Origin: Pomphorhynchus laevis
Taxonomy: Eukaryota > Acanthocephala > Palaeacanthocephala > Echinorhynchida > Pomphorhynchidae
Length of the DNA: 64,000 bases
Reading direction: 5' to 3'
NCBI GenBank assembly: GCA_012934845.2
Contig: WNNJ02003384.1
Span: 26,630 to 90,629 of the forward strand
Positions 10,641 to 23,289 of the stretch are shown here, piece by piece (the stretch's first letter is position 1; each line of letters begins with the position of its first letter). Position numbers and translations under genes: made by a program. The notes below the pieces were generated by a model, which made no database searches, was not told the origin of the DNA, and saw only the letters and a list, made by a program, of their open reading frames with translations.

Positions 10641-13141
10641 AATAATAATTAATAATTAAAATAATTAATAATTATTTTCTTTCATTATATCGGCATTAAT
10701 AGCTACAGCTATTGAAATAATAAACTAACGATTTTTTCTCGAATAATACAAGTTTTTTTTCATTCCATAATATAATAATTATTATTAATAAATAATTATT
10801 AATTAAATAATAAACAATAATTATTAATTATTATTAATAATTATTATCATTTATTAATTAATTTATGCAATAATTAATTCAAATTTCAGATAATAAAATT
10901 TGTAAAAATAATAAGGTGCACTAATAATTGATATAAAATAATAATATAATAATTATAAATCGTAAAATGCATTAATTAATTTTTATTTTAATATTTTTCT
11001 TTATTATCTATAGTTGTATAAATTTTTAGAAATTAAGGTGTACGCATAATATTTAATATTATGAATATAATAAATTTATATTATTTGATATAAATATTTC
11101 GATAATTTAACTGATACATTTTTTAGTATTCAATTGTCGGGTAAATATTTGCTTGCTCTCCGTGCATAAATTAAAAATCATAAAGCACATCTATATTACC
11201 ATTAATTAATGCTTTCTAAAAATGCCTTTTGTAAAGACATTTTATAACTTTTTTGTAAAAAGTTATAAAAAGTCTATTTTATTATCTATTTTATTATAGT
11301 TTTATTTTATGTACAAGATTTTGGTAAAAAAATACTCGTACGAACTATACGATCATAAATTTATACATTTATATTTAATTCAAGTTCAAAATTTCAATTT
11401 CTTATTTTAGTTGGATATAGAAATTCTACATTCAAATCTCGTAAAAGATGGTACTAAGATTGTTGCCCATATTTTAGTAAGATGTGCTACCGAACTTGAT
11501 ACTGAAGGGATCTAGATATCAATTCAAACACAAATATCATCAAGTTACTTTTATATAAGTAACTTAACACTTGATTATTATTTGATTAAACTGATCAAAT
11601 ATTAAATAAATCATGGTATTACATTATATTACGCTATAATTTTATAATAATTAATTAAATAATCAATAATTAAAAACAAATTTTATATAGCAGCACCGAT
11701 CATTATTAAACTTGATGACAAAAAATCCGCACTTGATTAAATTCCAATACAACTTGAAATCTATATACTTAAAACGTATCCTCAAACTACGTAAAATAGA
11801 TTTTACATTTTAAACAAGAGCATTAAACTGACGACGAATCGATAAATTTGGTAAAAACATTAAAACTATTAAAGTTCAATGATACATATTTATCTTTTAT
11901 CTAAAGGTTCATCTTTATCTTATATTAACGATTTATTGAAATTGTGCCAAATGGAAATCGAAAGTTTATTACAAATTCATAGAATCTGCAAATAAATGAT
12001 CAATTGCAAATTCATGACCTAAGAAAGTTTATCGGATTCATAGACAACTTAAACTTAGTTATTTCAGATCGCATTAAATTAACGCTTTCAAAGTGGAGTT
12101 AACGCTCGTATAGGTTTTATTTCGTTTTTAATTTCAGATCGAATTGAATGAAGCTGCACATTATTTACTTGAAATAATTCGTATATGACTCAAATGTATA
12201 ATTTTAAATTTTTATTTATCTTTTATTATTAATAACCATTCCAATTTATGCGTTGTCTATTTATGTCAAATGGACAACGAATGATTCAAGTAATGATTTC
12301 AGCAACGAATGATTCAACGAACGCTCATAGCGTCGTTTTTAATTTTAACTTGCATTAAATGTAGCTGAACATTACTTTCTTTGAATTGACTCAAATTTTT
12401 TGTTAATGTTAAATTTGTGGTATTTCATTTTAAAAACTTTAAATGTTAGCTTTTAAATATTCAGATTTGAGAAAGAGTAACCAGTTTCATTAACAAAATA
12501 ATAATTTCGATTGATTAAAATCAAAAATAGGAAGCTAAAAAACTAAATGTAAAATTTATCGGATAGTTACAAAAGAATCTAAGAATATTATTATAATTAA
12601 TAATAATTATTATTATACTTAATTAATATTAATTATTTTTCTTTAGCATTTCTTTAAAACTATTTAATCGAAAATGAAAGGAGATTCAGGATTTCGTGTG
12701 ACTGTAGAATGTATCGTAAAATTTGATTTTTTATAAAAACTTTTGATGTTAAAAACTAAGTTTTTATTAGATTTAATTGCTTAAAATTATTAATTACTTC
12801 TAATCATATATTGACTTTCCCAACAAACACGATACATATACACGATACATACACGATACAAGTTTTTAACTTGTATCGTGTATCAAATTGATTAGACTAG
12901 ATTAGGCTAATCAAATATTAAAAGTTGATTAAAAATATCAAAAATGTTAATATAAATAAATTAAAATTAATATGCAAATGTTCACTTCAAATATTTAAAC
13001 AACTCAATAAATACGTAATAACATTTAAAATAATAAAATATCAAAAAATGGTTGTTGCATGTAATTTGTGAATCAACTTAAAGTAATTAAAGCATTAATA
13101 GTTATTATAAACTATATTCGATACACTATCATTAAATTTAC
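10641..13141. other. Intronic AT-rich sequence
   Basis: About 2.5 kb of strongly AT-biased sequence in the intron between exons 4 and 5, including an attaataataatt-rich stretch at 10630-10870 and short gatacatacacgatac repeats near 12830-12890. I see no exon-like Ig signature, RNA gene or recognisable element. Confidence 0.5.
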
Positions 13142-13281
13142 CTGTCCATCATGCAGCCATTCTGCCGTAGGTACAGGTTTCCCGTCTATTCGGCATTGAA
13201 GCATTATAGCAGCTCCCTCGTATACAGTCATACCTTCGATATGCTCAAGAATATGTGGTGCAAATGTAACAGTTTTTTTCT
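13142..13281 (-). CDS. Ig-domain giant protein, exon 4 of those seen
   Basis: The exon is 140 nt, phase 1 to phase 0, with acceptor ttttag and donor gtaaat. It encodes the first half of an I-set Ig domain: FAPHILEHIEGMTVYEGAA, then IMLQCRIDGKPVPTAEWLHD. It has the B-strand cysteine, the conserved D-G-K-P-x-P turn and the core tryptophan. This D-G-x-P-x-P...W-x-x-x-G pattern is typical of titin, twitchin and UNC-89-like muscle proteins. The preceding 7-kb intron contains the 14-bp minisatellite. Confidence 0.92.
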
Positions 13282-13319
13282 CTAAAAAGAATAAAAAAAT
13301 TAAAACTAATGATCTGTGC

Positions 13320-14330
13320 AAAGAGAACAGTCCAAAGATAACAGTCCAAAGATAACAGTATAAAGAGATCAGTCCAAAAAGAACACTTTGAAAAGTTCAA
13401 AGATAACAGTCTAAAGAAAACAGTCAAACGAAAACAGTGCAAAGAGAACAGTTCAAAAAGAACATCCCAAAAACGTTCAAAGAGAACAGTCTAAAGAAAA
13501 CAGTCCAAAGGATATGTTCAAATATCATTTGGACAGTTCAAAGAGAACAGTCTAAAGAGAATAGTACAAAGAGAACAGCTAAATAAGAAAAGTCTAAAAA
13601 CAAATGTCCAAATAGAGCAGTCCAAAAAGAAACAATCCAAAGAGAGCAGTCCAAAGAGAAAAGTCCAAAGAGAACAGTTTAAAGAGAACAGTTTAAAGAG
13701 AAAAGTTTAAAGAAAAAAGTTTGAAGAGAACAATTCAAAGAGAACAGTTCAAAGAAAGCAGTCCAAAGAAAACAGTTAAAAAAAACTCCAAAAACATTCA
13801 AAGAGGACAATATTAAGAAAACAGTCAAAGGAAAACAGTATAACGAGAACAGTATAAAGAGAACAGCTGGAAAGAAAGTTCCAAGCAGAACTGTATAAAG
13901 AGAAATGTCAAACGAGAGCTGTCCAATGAGAACTGTCTGAATATAAATGTCCAAAGAGAGCTCTCCAAGAAGATCAGTTCAAATAATGTATTGTTAAGAG
14001 AGAAGTACAAAGAGATCATTATAAACAGAAGAGTCTAAAGAAAATAGTTAAAAAGAACAGTCAACAGAGAAAATTACGAATCGGACTGTCCAAATAGAAC
14101 TATCAAAAGTAAACTGTCCAAATTAAACTGTGAAAATTGAACCGTCCAAAGTGAACTACAAAAAAACTGTAAAAAAAACAGTATAAATGGAACAGTTCAA
14201 AGATAACAGTACAAATATAACAGTCCAAAGGGAACAGTCTAAAGAGAAAAGTTCAACGAGAACAGTCCAAAGAGAATAGTCCAAAAGAAACAGTCAAAAG
14301 AGAACAGTTCCAAGAGAACAGTCTAGAGAG
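13320..14330. repeat. Degenerate left flank of the 14-bp minisatellite
   Basis: The whole kilobase is built from diverged versions of agagaacagtccaa, with unit length drifting between 12 and 17 bp. The degeneracy decreases towards the pure core on the right. It is intronic with respect to the Ig gene. Confidence 0.9.
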
Positions 14331-14605
14331 AACAGTCCAAAGAGAACAGTCCAAAGAGAACAGTCCAAAGAGAACAGTCCAAAGAGAACAGTCCAAAGAG
14401 AACAGTCCAAAGAGAACAGTCCAAAGAGAACAGTCCAAAGAGAACAGTCCAAAGAGAACAGTCCAAAGAGAACAGTCCAAAGAGAACAGTCCAAAGAGAA
14501 CAGTCCAAAGAGAACAGTCCAAAGAGAACAGTCCAAAGAGAACAGTCCAAAGAGAACAGTCCAAAGAGAACAGTCCAAAGAGAACAGTCCAAAGAGAACA
14601 GTCTA
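14331..14605. repeat. Homogeneous 14-bp array, subtype aacagtccaaagag
   Basis: About 19-20 essentially identical 14-bp units, differing from the neighbouring main array by one base (agag instead of agat). This shows that separate subtypes were amplified locally. Confidence 0.95.
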
Positions 14606-14663
14606 AAGAGAACATTCAAAGAGAACAGTCAAAGAGAACAGTCCTAAGAAAACAATCCAAAAA

Positions 14664-17600
14664 TAACAGTCCAAAGATAACAGTCCAAAGATAACAGTCC
14701 AAAGATAACAGTCCAAAGATAACAGTCCAAAGATAACAGTCCAAAGATAACAGTCCAAAGATAACAGTCCAAAGATAACAGTCCAAAGATAACAGTCCAA
14801 AGATAACAGTCCAAAGATAACAGTCCAAAGATAACAGTCCAAAGATAACAGTCCAAAGATAACAGTCCAAAGATAACAGTCCAAAGATAACAGTCCAAAG
14901 ATAACAGTCCAAAGATAACAGTCCAAAGATAACAGTCCAAAGATAACAGTCCAAAGATAACAGTCCAAAGATAACAGTCCAAAGATAACAGTCCAAAGAT
15001 AACAGTCCAAAGATAACAGTCCAAAGATAACAGTCCAAAGATAACAGTCCAAAGATAACAGTCCAAAGATAACAGTCCAAAGATAACAGTCCAAAGATAA
15101 CAGTCCAAAGATAACAGTCCAAAGATAACAGTCCAAAGATAACAGTCCAAAGATAACAGTCCAAAGATAACAGTCCAAAGATAACAGTCCAAAGATAACA
15201 GTCCAAAGATAACAGTCCAAAGATAACAGTCCAAAGATAACAGTCCAAAGATAACAGTCCAAAGATAACAGTCCAAAGATAACAGTCCAAAGATAACAGT
15301 CCAAAGATAACAGTCCAAAGATAACAGTCCAAAGATAACAGTCCAAAGATAACAGTCCAAAGATAACAGTCCAAAGATAACAGTCCAAAGATAACAGTCC
15401 AAAGATAACAGTCCAAAGATAACAGTCCAAAGATAACAGTCCAAAGATAACAGTCCAAAGATAACAGTCCAAAGATAACAGTCCAAAGATAACAGTCCAA
15501 AGATAACAGTCCAAAGATAACAGTCCAAAGATAACAGTCCAAAGATAACAGTCCAAAGATAACAGTCCAAAGATAACAGTCCAAAGATAACAGTCCAAAG
15601 ATAACAGTCCAAAGATAACAGTCCAAAGATAACAGTCCAAAGATAACAGTCCAAAGATAACAGTCCAAAGATAACAGTCCAAAGATAACAGTCCAAAGAT
15701 AACAGTCCAAAGATAACAGTCCAAAGATAACAGTCCAAAGATAACAGTCCAAAGATAACAGTCCAAAGATAACAGTCCAAAGATAACAGTCCAAAGATAA
15801 CAGTCCAAAGATAACAGTCCAAAGATAACAGTCCAAAGATAACAGTCCAAAGATAACAGTCCAAAGATAACAGTCCAAAGATAACAGTCCAAAGATAACA
15901 GTCCAAAGATAACAGTCCAAAGATAACAGTCCAAAGATAACAGTCCAAAGATAACAGTCCAAAGATAACAGTCCAAAGATAACAGTCTAAAGATAACAGT
16001 CCAAAGATAACAGTCCAAAGATAACAGTCCAAAGATAACAGTCCAAAGATAACAGTCCAAAGATAACAGTCCAAAGATAACAGTCCAAAGATAACAGTCC
16101 AAAGATAACAGTCCAAAGATAACAGTCCAAAGATAACAGTCTAAAGATAACAGTCCAAAGATAACAGTCCAAAGATAACAGTCCAAAGATAACAGTCCAA
16201 AGATAACAGTCCAAAGATAACAGTCCAAAGATAACAGTCCAAAGATAACAGTCCAAAGATAACAGTCCAAAGATAACAGTCCAAAGATAACAGTCCAAAG
16301 ATAACAGTCCAAAGATAACAGTCCAAAGATAACAGTCCAAAGATAACAGTCCAAAGATAACAGTCCAAAGATAACAGTCCAAAGATAACAGTCCAAAGAT
16401 AACAGTCCAAAGATAACAGTCCAAAGATAACAGTCCAAAGATAACAGTCCAAAGATAACAGTCCAAAGATAACAGTCCAAAGATAACAGTCCAAAGATAA
16501 CAGTCCAAAGATAACAGTCCAAAGATAACAGTCCAAAGATAACAGTCCAAAGATAACAGTCCAAAGATAACAGTCCAAAGATAACAGTCCAAAGATAACA
16601 GTCCAAAGATAACAGTCCAAAGATAACAGTCCAAAGATAACAGTCCAAAGATAACAGTCCAAAGATAACAGTCCAAAGATAACAGTCCAAAGATAACAGT
16701 CCAAAGATAACAGTCCAAAGATAACAGTCCAAAGATAACAGTCCAAAGATAACAGTCCAAAGATAACAGTCCAAAGATAACAGTCCAAAGATAACAGTCC
16801 AAAGATAACAGTCCAAAGATAACAGTCCAAAGATAACAGTCCAAAGATAACAGTCCAAAGATAACAGTCCAAAGATAACAGTCCAAAGATAACAGTCCAA
16901 AGATAACAGTCCAAAGATAACAGTCCAAAGATAACAGTCCAAAGATAACAGTCCAAAGATAACAGTCCAAAGATAACAGTCCAAAGATAACAGTCCAAAG
17001 ATAACAGTCCAAAGATAACAGTCCAAAGATAACAGTCCAAAGATAACAGTCCAAAGATAACAGTCCAAAGATAACAGTCCAAAGATAACAGTCCAAAGAT
17101 AACAGTCCAAAGATAACAGTCCAAAGATAACAGTCCAAAGATAACAGTCCAAAGATAACAGTCCAAAGATAACAGTCCAAAGATAACAGTCCAAAGATAA
17201 CAGTCCAAAGATAACAGTCCAAAGATAACAGTCCAAAGATAACAGTCCAAAGATAACAGTCCAAAGATAACAGTCCAAAGATAACAGTCCAAAGATAACA
17301 GTCCAAAGATAACAGTCCAAAGATAACAGTACAAAGATAACAGTCCAAAGATAACAGTCCAAAGATAACAGTCCAAAGATAACAGTCCAAAGATAACAGT
17401 CCAAAGATAACAGTCCAAAGATAACAGTCCAAAGATAACAGTCCAAAGATAACAGTCCAAAGATAACAGTCCAAAGATAACAGTCCAAAGATAACAGTCC
17501 AAAGATAACAGTCCAAAGATAACAGTCCAAAGATAACAGTCCAAAGATAACAGTCCAAAGATAACAGTCCAAAGATAACAGTCCAAAGATAACAGTCCAA

Positions 17601-18070
17601 AGATAACAGTCCAAAGATAACAGTCCAAAGATAACAGTCCAAAGATAACAGTCCAAAGATAACAGTCCAAAGATAACAGTCCAAAGATAACAGTCCAAAG
17701 ATAACAGTCCAAAGATAACAGTCCAAAGATAACAGTCCAAAGATAACAGTCCAAAGATAACAGTCCAAAGATAACAGTCCAAAGATAACAGTCCAAAGAT
17801 AACAGTCCAAAGATAACAGTCCAAAGATAACAGTCCAAAGATAACAGTCCAAAGATAACAGTCCAAAGATAACAGTCCAAAGATAACAGTCCAAAGATAA
17901 CAGTCCAAAGATAACAGTCCAAAGATAACAGTCCAAAGATAACAGTCCAAAGATAACAGTCCAAAGATAACAGTCCAAAGATAACAGTCCAAAGATAACA
18001 GTCCAAAGATAACAGTCCAAAGATAACAGTCCAAAGATAACAGTCCAAAGATAACAGTCCAAAGATAACA
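14664..18070. repeat. Homogeneous 14-bp array, subtype aacagtccaaagat
   Basis: About 243 consecutive 14-bp units. The only variants I noticed are single substitutions, for example near 15987, 16141 and 17331. Because 14 is 2 modulo 3 and the minus strand has no stop codon in the unit, all three minus frames read through the array. They give the same 14-residue peptide (LLSLDCYLWTVIFG). This is a property of the repeat, not evidence for a gene. The array is inside the Ig-gene intron. Confidence 0.97.
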
Positions 18071-19930
18071 GTACATAGATAACAGTACATAGAAAGCAGT
18101 ACATAAAAAACAGTCCAAAGATAACTGTCCTTAGAGAACAGTCCAACAGTCAAAAGAGGACAGTCCACTAGTCAAAAGAGGACAGTCCAACAGTCAAAAG
18201 AGGACAGTCCAAAGATAACAGTTCAAAGATGACAGTACATAGAAAATAGTCCAAAGAGAACAGTACACAGAGAACAGTACAAATAGAACTGTCCAAAGAG
18301 AACTGTGCAAAGAGAACTGTTCAAAGAGAACAGTCCAAAGAGAACTGTCCAAGGTGAACTGTCCAAAGAGAACTGTTCAAAGAAAACTGTCCAAGGTGAA
18401 CTATCCAAAGAGAACATTCTAAAGAGAACATTCCGGAGCAAGCTGTTCAAAGCAAATAGTCCAAAGAGAACAATGAAAAGAGAGCAGACAGTCCAGAGAG
18501 AATAGCCTAAATAGAGCAATCTTAAGATAGCAGTCTAAAACGATCAGTGCAAATAGAGAATTCTTAAACGAGCGGTCCCGAGACAGTCCTTAAAAAGCAG
18601 TCTTAAAAGAGCAATATCCCAAGAGCAGTATCAACAGAGCAGTCCAAAAAAAGCCGTTCAATAAGATCAGTCCAAAAAGAGCAGTTTAAAAATAGCAGTC
18701 CAACAATAGCAGTCCAAAAAGAACAGTCCAAAAAGAGTAGTCTAAAAAGAGCAGTACAAAAAAGCGGTCCAAAAAGAGCAGTCCAAAAAGAGCAGTCCAT
18801 AAAGAGCAGTCCAAAAAGAGCAGTCCAAAAAAGAGCAGTCAAAAAGGGTGGTCAGAAAAATCAGTCCAAAATGAACAGTCCAAAAATAGCAGTCCAAAAA
18901 GAGCTTTCCATAAAGTGCAGTCAGAAATGAGCAGTCCAAAAAGTGCAATGGAAACGTGCAGCCAAAAAGAGCAGTTTGAAAAGATAAGTCAAAAACGAGC
19001 GGTCCAAAAAGTGTAGTCTAAAAAGAACAGGCCAGAAAGAGCAGTCTAAAAAAAACAATCTAAAAGGATTAGTCAAAAAATACCAGTACAAAAGAGCAAT
19101 CCCAAATAAGCAGTTCAGAAAGAGCAGTTTAAATAAATAGAGCTCTAAAATGAGTAATCCTAAATGAACAGTCCAAAAGTAGCATTCCAAAAGGTGGAGT
19201 CCAAAATAAGCAGTCTAAGCAGAGCAGTAGCAAATTAGCAGTCCAAAAAGTGCAGTCAAAAAGCGCAGTACAAAAAAGTAGTCCAAAGAGATCAGTCCTA
19301 AAAGTGGAGTCCAAAATAAGCAATCCAAAATGGGGAGTATAAAAGGCGGATGCCAGAAAGAGCAGTCCAAAAAGATTAGTTTAATAAGAGCAGTCCCATA
19401 AGAGCAGTTTCATAAGAGCAGTCCCATAAGAGCAGTCCCATAAGAGCAGTCCCATAAGAGCAGTCCAGTAAGAGCAGTCCATAAAGCGCTGTACAAAAAG
19501 AGCAGTACAAAGAGAGCAATCCAAAAAGAGCAGCCAAAAGGAGCAGTCTAAAAATATCAGTCCAAAAGAAGGAGCCTAAAAAGAGCAGCCCAAATAGAGC
19601 AGTCCAAAAAGAGCAGTTCAAAGATAGCGGATTAAAAATCCCAGTTCAAAACGAGCTGTCTAAAAAGATCAGTTCAATAAGATAGTTTAAACAGAGCACT
19701 CTAAAAAGAGCAGTCCTAGATAGCAGTCCAAACAGAGCAGTTCAAAGTGATCAGTTCAAAAAGAGTAGTTCAATCAAAGCAGTCCAAAAACTGCAATATA
19801 AAGAGAGCAGTACAGAGAGAGCAATATAAAAAGAGCAATATAAAGAGATCAATATAAAGAGAGCAGTACAAAGAGCGCAGTACAAATAGAGCAGTACAAA
19901 GAGAGCAGTACAAAGATCAACAGAAAGAAC
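18071..19930. repeat. Degenerate right flank of the 14-bp minisatellite
   Basis: Diverged 12-17 bp units grade from aacagtccaaagag-like (18071-18500) to agcagtccaaaaag-like (18530-19380, 19490-19750). Short locally homogenised runs occur, such as agcagtcccataag at 19390-19460 and agcagtacaaagag at about 19860-19915. The sequence stops being repetitive at about 19930. Confidence 0.9.
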
Positions 19931-20246
19931 GTAACTCTGATTTCGATAGTACGAAAAGACAGCGCAAAATAAAAAACGTGAAATAGTTTCAAGATACAGA
20001 ATCTAAACATAACAGAATCTGGTGTATTAACGGATCTATACTATAACGATTATGTGATATAATATGAATGGTTATAATCGTGATTTTTGCTTATCCTTTT
20101 AAGCTGTTAAATTAACTAAACTGGTAATCAAATACTAAGTATTTTGAAATTTAAAAAATAGCTTAAAAAATTCAGTTATCAATTAACTTTACGGTTTTTC
20201 CATTAAATTCATATAATAAAAGTAAATTGATAATTTTAAGACTTAC

Positions 20247-20369
20247 TTTTCACTATCTTAGTTGTTTCGCGCTGTTTGTCCGTAGTATCTTGACGCTCTA
20301 GTGGTTTCTCGAACGATGGTTTAATATCACTCATTTCAATATTTATATCGTTTGGCTTTTTGCTACGTC
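20247..20369 (-). CDS. Ig-domain giant protein, exon 3 of those seen (linker)
   Basis: The exon is 123 nt, phase 1 to phase 1, with acceptor ttgaag and a strong donor gtaagt. It encodes a charged linker: RSKKPNDINIEMSDIKPSFE, then KPLERQDTTDKQRETTKIVK. It has no Ig core. Phases at both ends match exons 2 and 4, so the chain stays open across the 3.9-kb and 7-kb introns. The call depends on splice signals, phase and codon-like composition rather than on homology. Confidence 0.75.
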
Positions 20370-20869
20370 CTTCAAAAAATGAAAATCTAAATATTTAGTA
20401 TAAAGCTGAATGGTAATTTAAAGTGGAATTTACAAAAAACGTTGATTTTACGAAGACGTAATTTGATTTAAAAGTAATTCGTATTTATTTACAAACGTGA
20501 TTATCAAACGTGCCCATTATCGTTATATACAGATGAAAATATATTTAATTTAAATTTTTAGGAACAAATCCCAAAGAATAAATTAATTTTTAAATATTTC
20601 GACAAAGTAACTTGTCATTATCAGAGAAATTTGATGCTGCAAATTAATATTTTAATGATGATCTATTTGATCTATCAATTTAAAGAATAAAGGAGATGAC
20701 AATTTATGAAAAACTTTTCATATCAAATAAAACAAATTATGGAGATCGTGATATCCATTAACAAACCAAAAGTGAAGTCGTTTACACCAAGTTGTGTATT
20801 TAAGTGCCGTATAGTCAAGATATAATGCTTTCACAACAATGTTGTCACTATGTAATCCCAGGAAAATAT

Positions 20870-20968
20870 TAATATTATTTAATATTTATTAAATATTAAT
20901 ATTAATATTTAATATTAATATTAAATATTATAGTACTATATAATATTAAATTAATATATAATAATTTA
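20870..20968. repeat. AATATT-rich low-complexity tract, left of a LINE fragment
   Basis: Short taatatt/aaatatt words repeat without a fixed period. A similar tract resumes at 21345-21560, so the LINE-A-related fragment between them appears to have landed in this low-complexity DNA. Confidence 0.8.
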
Positions 20969-20971
20969 TTT

Positions 20972-21340
20972 AACGTGGCAAATGCGTGCAAAATGCACGC
21001 TTACATGACCACTAACAAACAAAAAAAGAACATCAAAGGTCACAGGTAATTAGTTAATTGTTGAAATAAAATTGGATTTGGCGTTTGAAGTACGGCATAG
21101 ATGTTGATTGGCGGATATGAACAGGCAGTTGATTCCACAAGAGAGGAGCAGCCACAACGAAGGAGCGGAAGCCAAAAGAGGTAGAGTAGATTGGGACATG
21201 TAAAAGAAGGGAATTACGGGAACGCAGAGCACAATACACAGTACGATAATTGTCGAGAAAAGGAAGGTTGAGAAATGAAGGGGTATGAGAAGTTATAAGG
21301 CGAAAAGCAATGATAAGAAGACGAATTTGAACACAATTCG
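20972..21340 (-). pseudogene. LINE-A-related 3' end fragment
   Basis: On the minus strand the translation HVPIYSTSFGFRSFVVAAPL then LWNQLP matches the C-terminus of LINE-A ORF2 (HVPNYSNNYGLRSFLVAASL). It is followed by the 3' UTR hairpin gcgtgca-aaa-tgcacgc (20984-21000) found at the ends of all LINE-A copies here. It is 5'-truncated at about 21340 and is a diverged subfamily member. Confidence 0.85.
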
Positions 21341-21909
21341 AATTTGAATAAATTAATATTATATTAATTTATAATATTAATATTAAATATTAATATTAAA
21401 TATTAATATTTATAATATTAAATATTAAATATTAATATTTATAATATTAAATATTAATATTAATATTATTATTTTTAATAATAATATTAATTATTAATAA
21501 TAATTAATATTAATTATTATATTATTATATTTAATAATATTAAAATATTATTATTAATTACTAATGTGAATTGTATAACAAGGATTAAAAACAAATAGAG
21601 GTGGACAGAGGTTTACAAAATGATACAACTTCATATTTTAATTCGAAAACAAGAAAAGGTACAACTGTCAAAAGGTATATAGAAAAATTGTAAATTTATA
21701 AAAACTTTACTCATTATATAAACATATAATATTAGGTGGTATTATAATGTACATTTTAAATTTAAAAATAGAAATATATTCGTCATAAAAAAAGAACTTT
21801 TATAACCCAGTACTGAATTCAAGTTTTATGAAGTTTTTAATAGATGGTATAACATGTATTAGAATTAAGATTAAAGGTCACTATTATAAGAATATAATAT
21901 TTATCATAA

Positions 21910-22164
21910 GTGTGGCAGCCACGAAAGTAGCGACAAAACGATAACTAGTACTGTTTCGTCATTGTTTAGTTAGTACTATTTGTTTATGATCCTTTTTGAC
22001 AAAGCATGTCGAGACAATTAGGCTTGCAATATTTAGAGCTTAGCATTGTCTAGCTCTAAGAATGTTTTGATTTGCTTTGTGATGTTTACCGGTCATCCTC
22101 TGAATCCAGCAGTGGAGGGTACTCGGCACTGATGATTTTGATTCTTTCGTGGCTGCCACACTGA
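21910..22164. mobile_element. Small element bounded by 19-bp terminal inverted repeats
   Basis: The sequence agtgtggcagccacgaaag at 21910-21928 is perfectly inverted at 22146-22164. The 255-bp interval has no coding capacity. This is MITE-like; target duplications are not clear. It directly precedes a LINE fragment. Confidence 0.6.
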
Positions 22165-22169
22165 TGATA

Positions 22170-23280
22170 AACCTCTTCCAACAGATATCTCAAATAAAAA
22201 GTATATAATTCTTTTTCCGCTTCTTTTCACCCTTCTTCTTGGTGATTTATCTTCCATCGTGGTCCCTTTCGGCTTTGAAGTTATTCAGTACGCTGACGAT
22301 ATAGTAATCTATGCACCATGCACACTAATATCTGCATCCAACCTCGCTTCCGATGCATCGTCTTGCCTCTCTGCTATTCACGCATATCTTTGTTCAATCC
22401 GTATGTTTTTAAACAACGAGAAATCTAACAAGATGTGGATAACACCGCGCCACTCTTACACCCTAGATTTTCCAGTATTCATACACAATTTCCGTATACC
22501 AGAAGTGACTATCATGACAATCCTCGGCGTCCCTTTTGACAATAATCTCTCGTTTCTGCCTTTCATTCGTAGCAAGATCAGTTCATGCTCCCTCATCCTC
22601 CGTGACATCCGAAGTGTCCGTAGAAACCTCGACGTCAAATCGACAGCTATTTTTATCTCCAGCCTTTTCATGCCTCGTCTAGAATATTGCTTAGGTCTTC
22701 TCGTAAACTGTCCAGCATATCAATTTCACTATTTACAAAGGATTCTGCACACGGCTGCTAGAGTCATCTTCCGCCTTCGCAAGTACGATCACATCTCCAA
22801 CACCCTCCGCATCCTTAACTGGCTCGACATTCCGAGCCGCATAACCTCTCAAATTCTCACACTTGCATGGCAAATCAAATTCCGGCACAACCTTCCTTAT
22901 CTATATCTTCCTGATAGCGCATCCAATATGACGACTGGTCTCTCCCTAAGAAGTCATCGCTCCTACTCGCTTTTCGTCCCCCGTCACAACGGTAATCACG
23001 GATATCGTGCGTTCACCATCGCTGCACCACGCCTTTGGAACAAACTTCCTCGAGACACAAAATCATTGACGTCGCTTAAACACTTCAAAACTTCCTTGTT
23101 CGCCATACTTCTTGCAAACGAATTAAAATAACACTTTAAGCCGCAATCAATTCAATAACTCTACATACAAGTTCAAACATTCATCGGACGTAAACTTGTC
23201 TTTTAATTTTTATAGTGGGCCTGTAAATGGTTTTATTTTACCACAAAGGCCACTCTAAATAAATTCTATTCTATTCTATA
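22170..23280 (+). pseudogene. CR1/L2-like LINE, 5'-truncated reverse transcriptase
   Basis: An open frame of about 290 codons (22259-23131) starts just before the catalytic QYADDIVIYA. It runs through the thumb and C-terminal domain (LGVPFDNNLSFLPF, then RAFTIAAPRLWNKLPRD) to a natural stop. The upstream bases still encode LLLGDLS in the same style as LINE-A, so this is a related but distinct subfamily. The 3' end is an attctattctattcta microsatellite tail, characteristic of CR1/L2-type LINEs. It is 5'-truncated and cannot move by itself. It lies antisense in the intron between exons 2 and 3. Confidence 0.88.
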
Positions 23281-23289
23281 ATGTATAAT

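Noticed and set aside
14331-18070. Possible CRISPR-like array
   Set aside because: The units are contiguous 14-bp copies without unique spacers, and the host is a eukaryote.
14603-18118. Very long minus-strand open frames (up to 1,171 codons) over the minisatellite
   Set aside because: They follow automatically from a stop-free 14-bp unit read in any frame. The region is intronic, low-complexity and has no gene-like composition.
22080-22164. CTGATGATT and cacGAAAG words in the 255-bp TIR element as another hammerhead
   Set aside because: The words are there, but no GTC strand with complementary flanks is found, and the complementarity is explained by the terminal inverted repeats.
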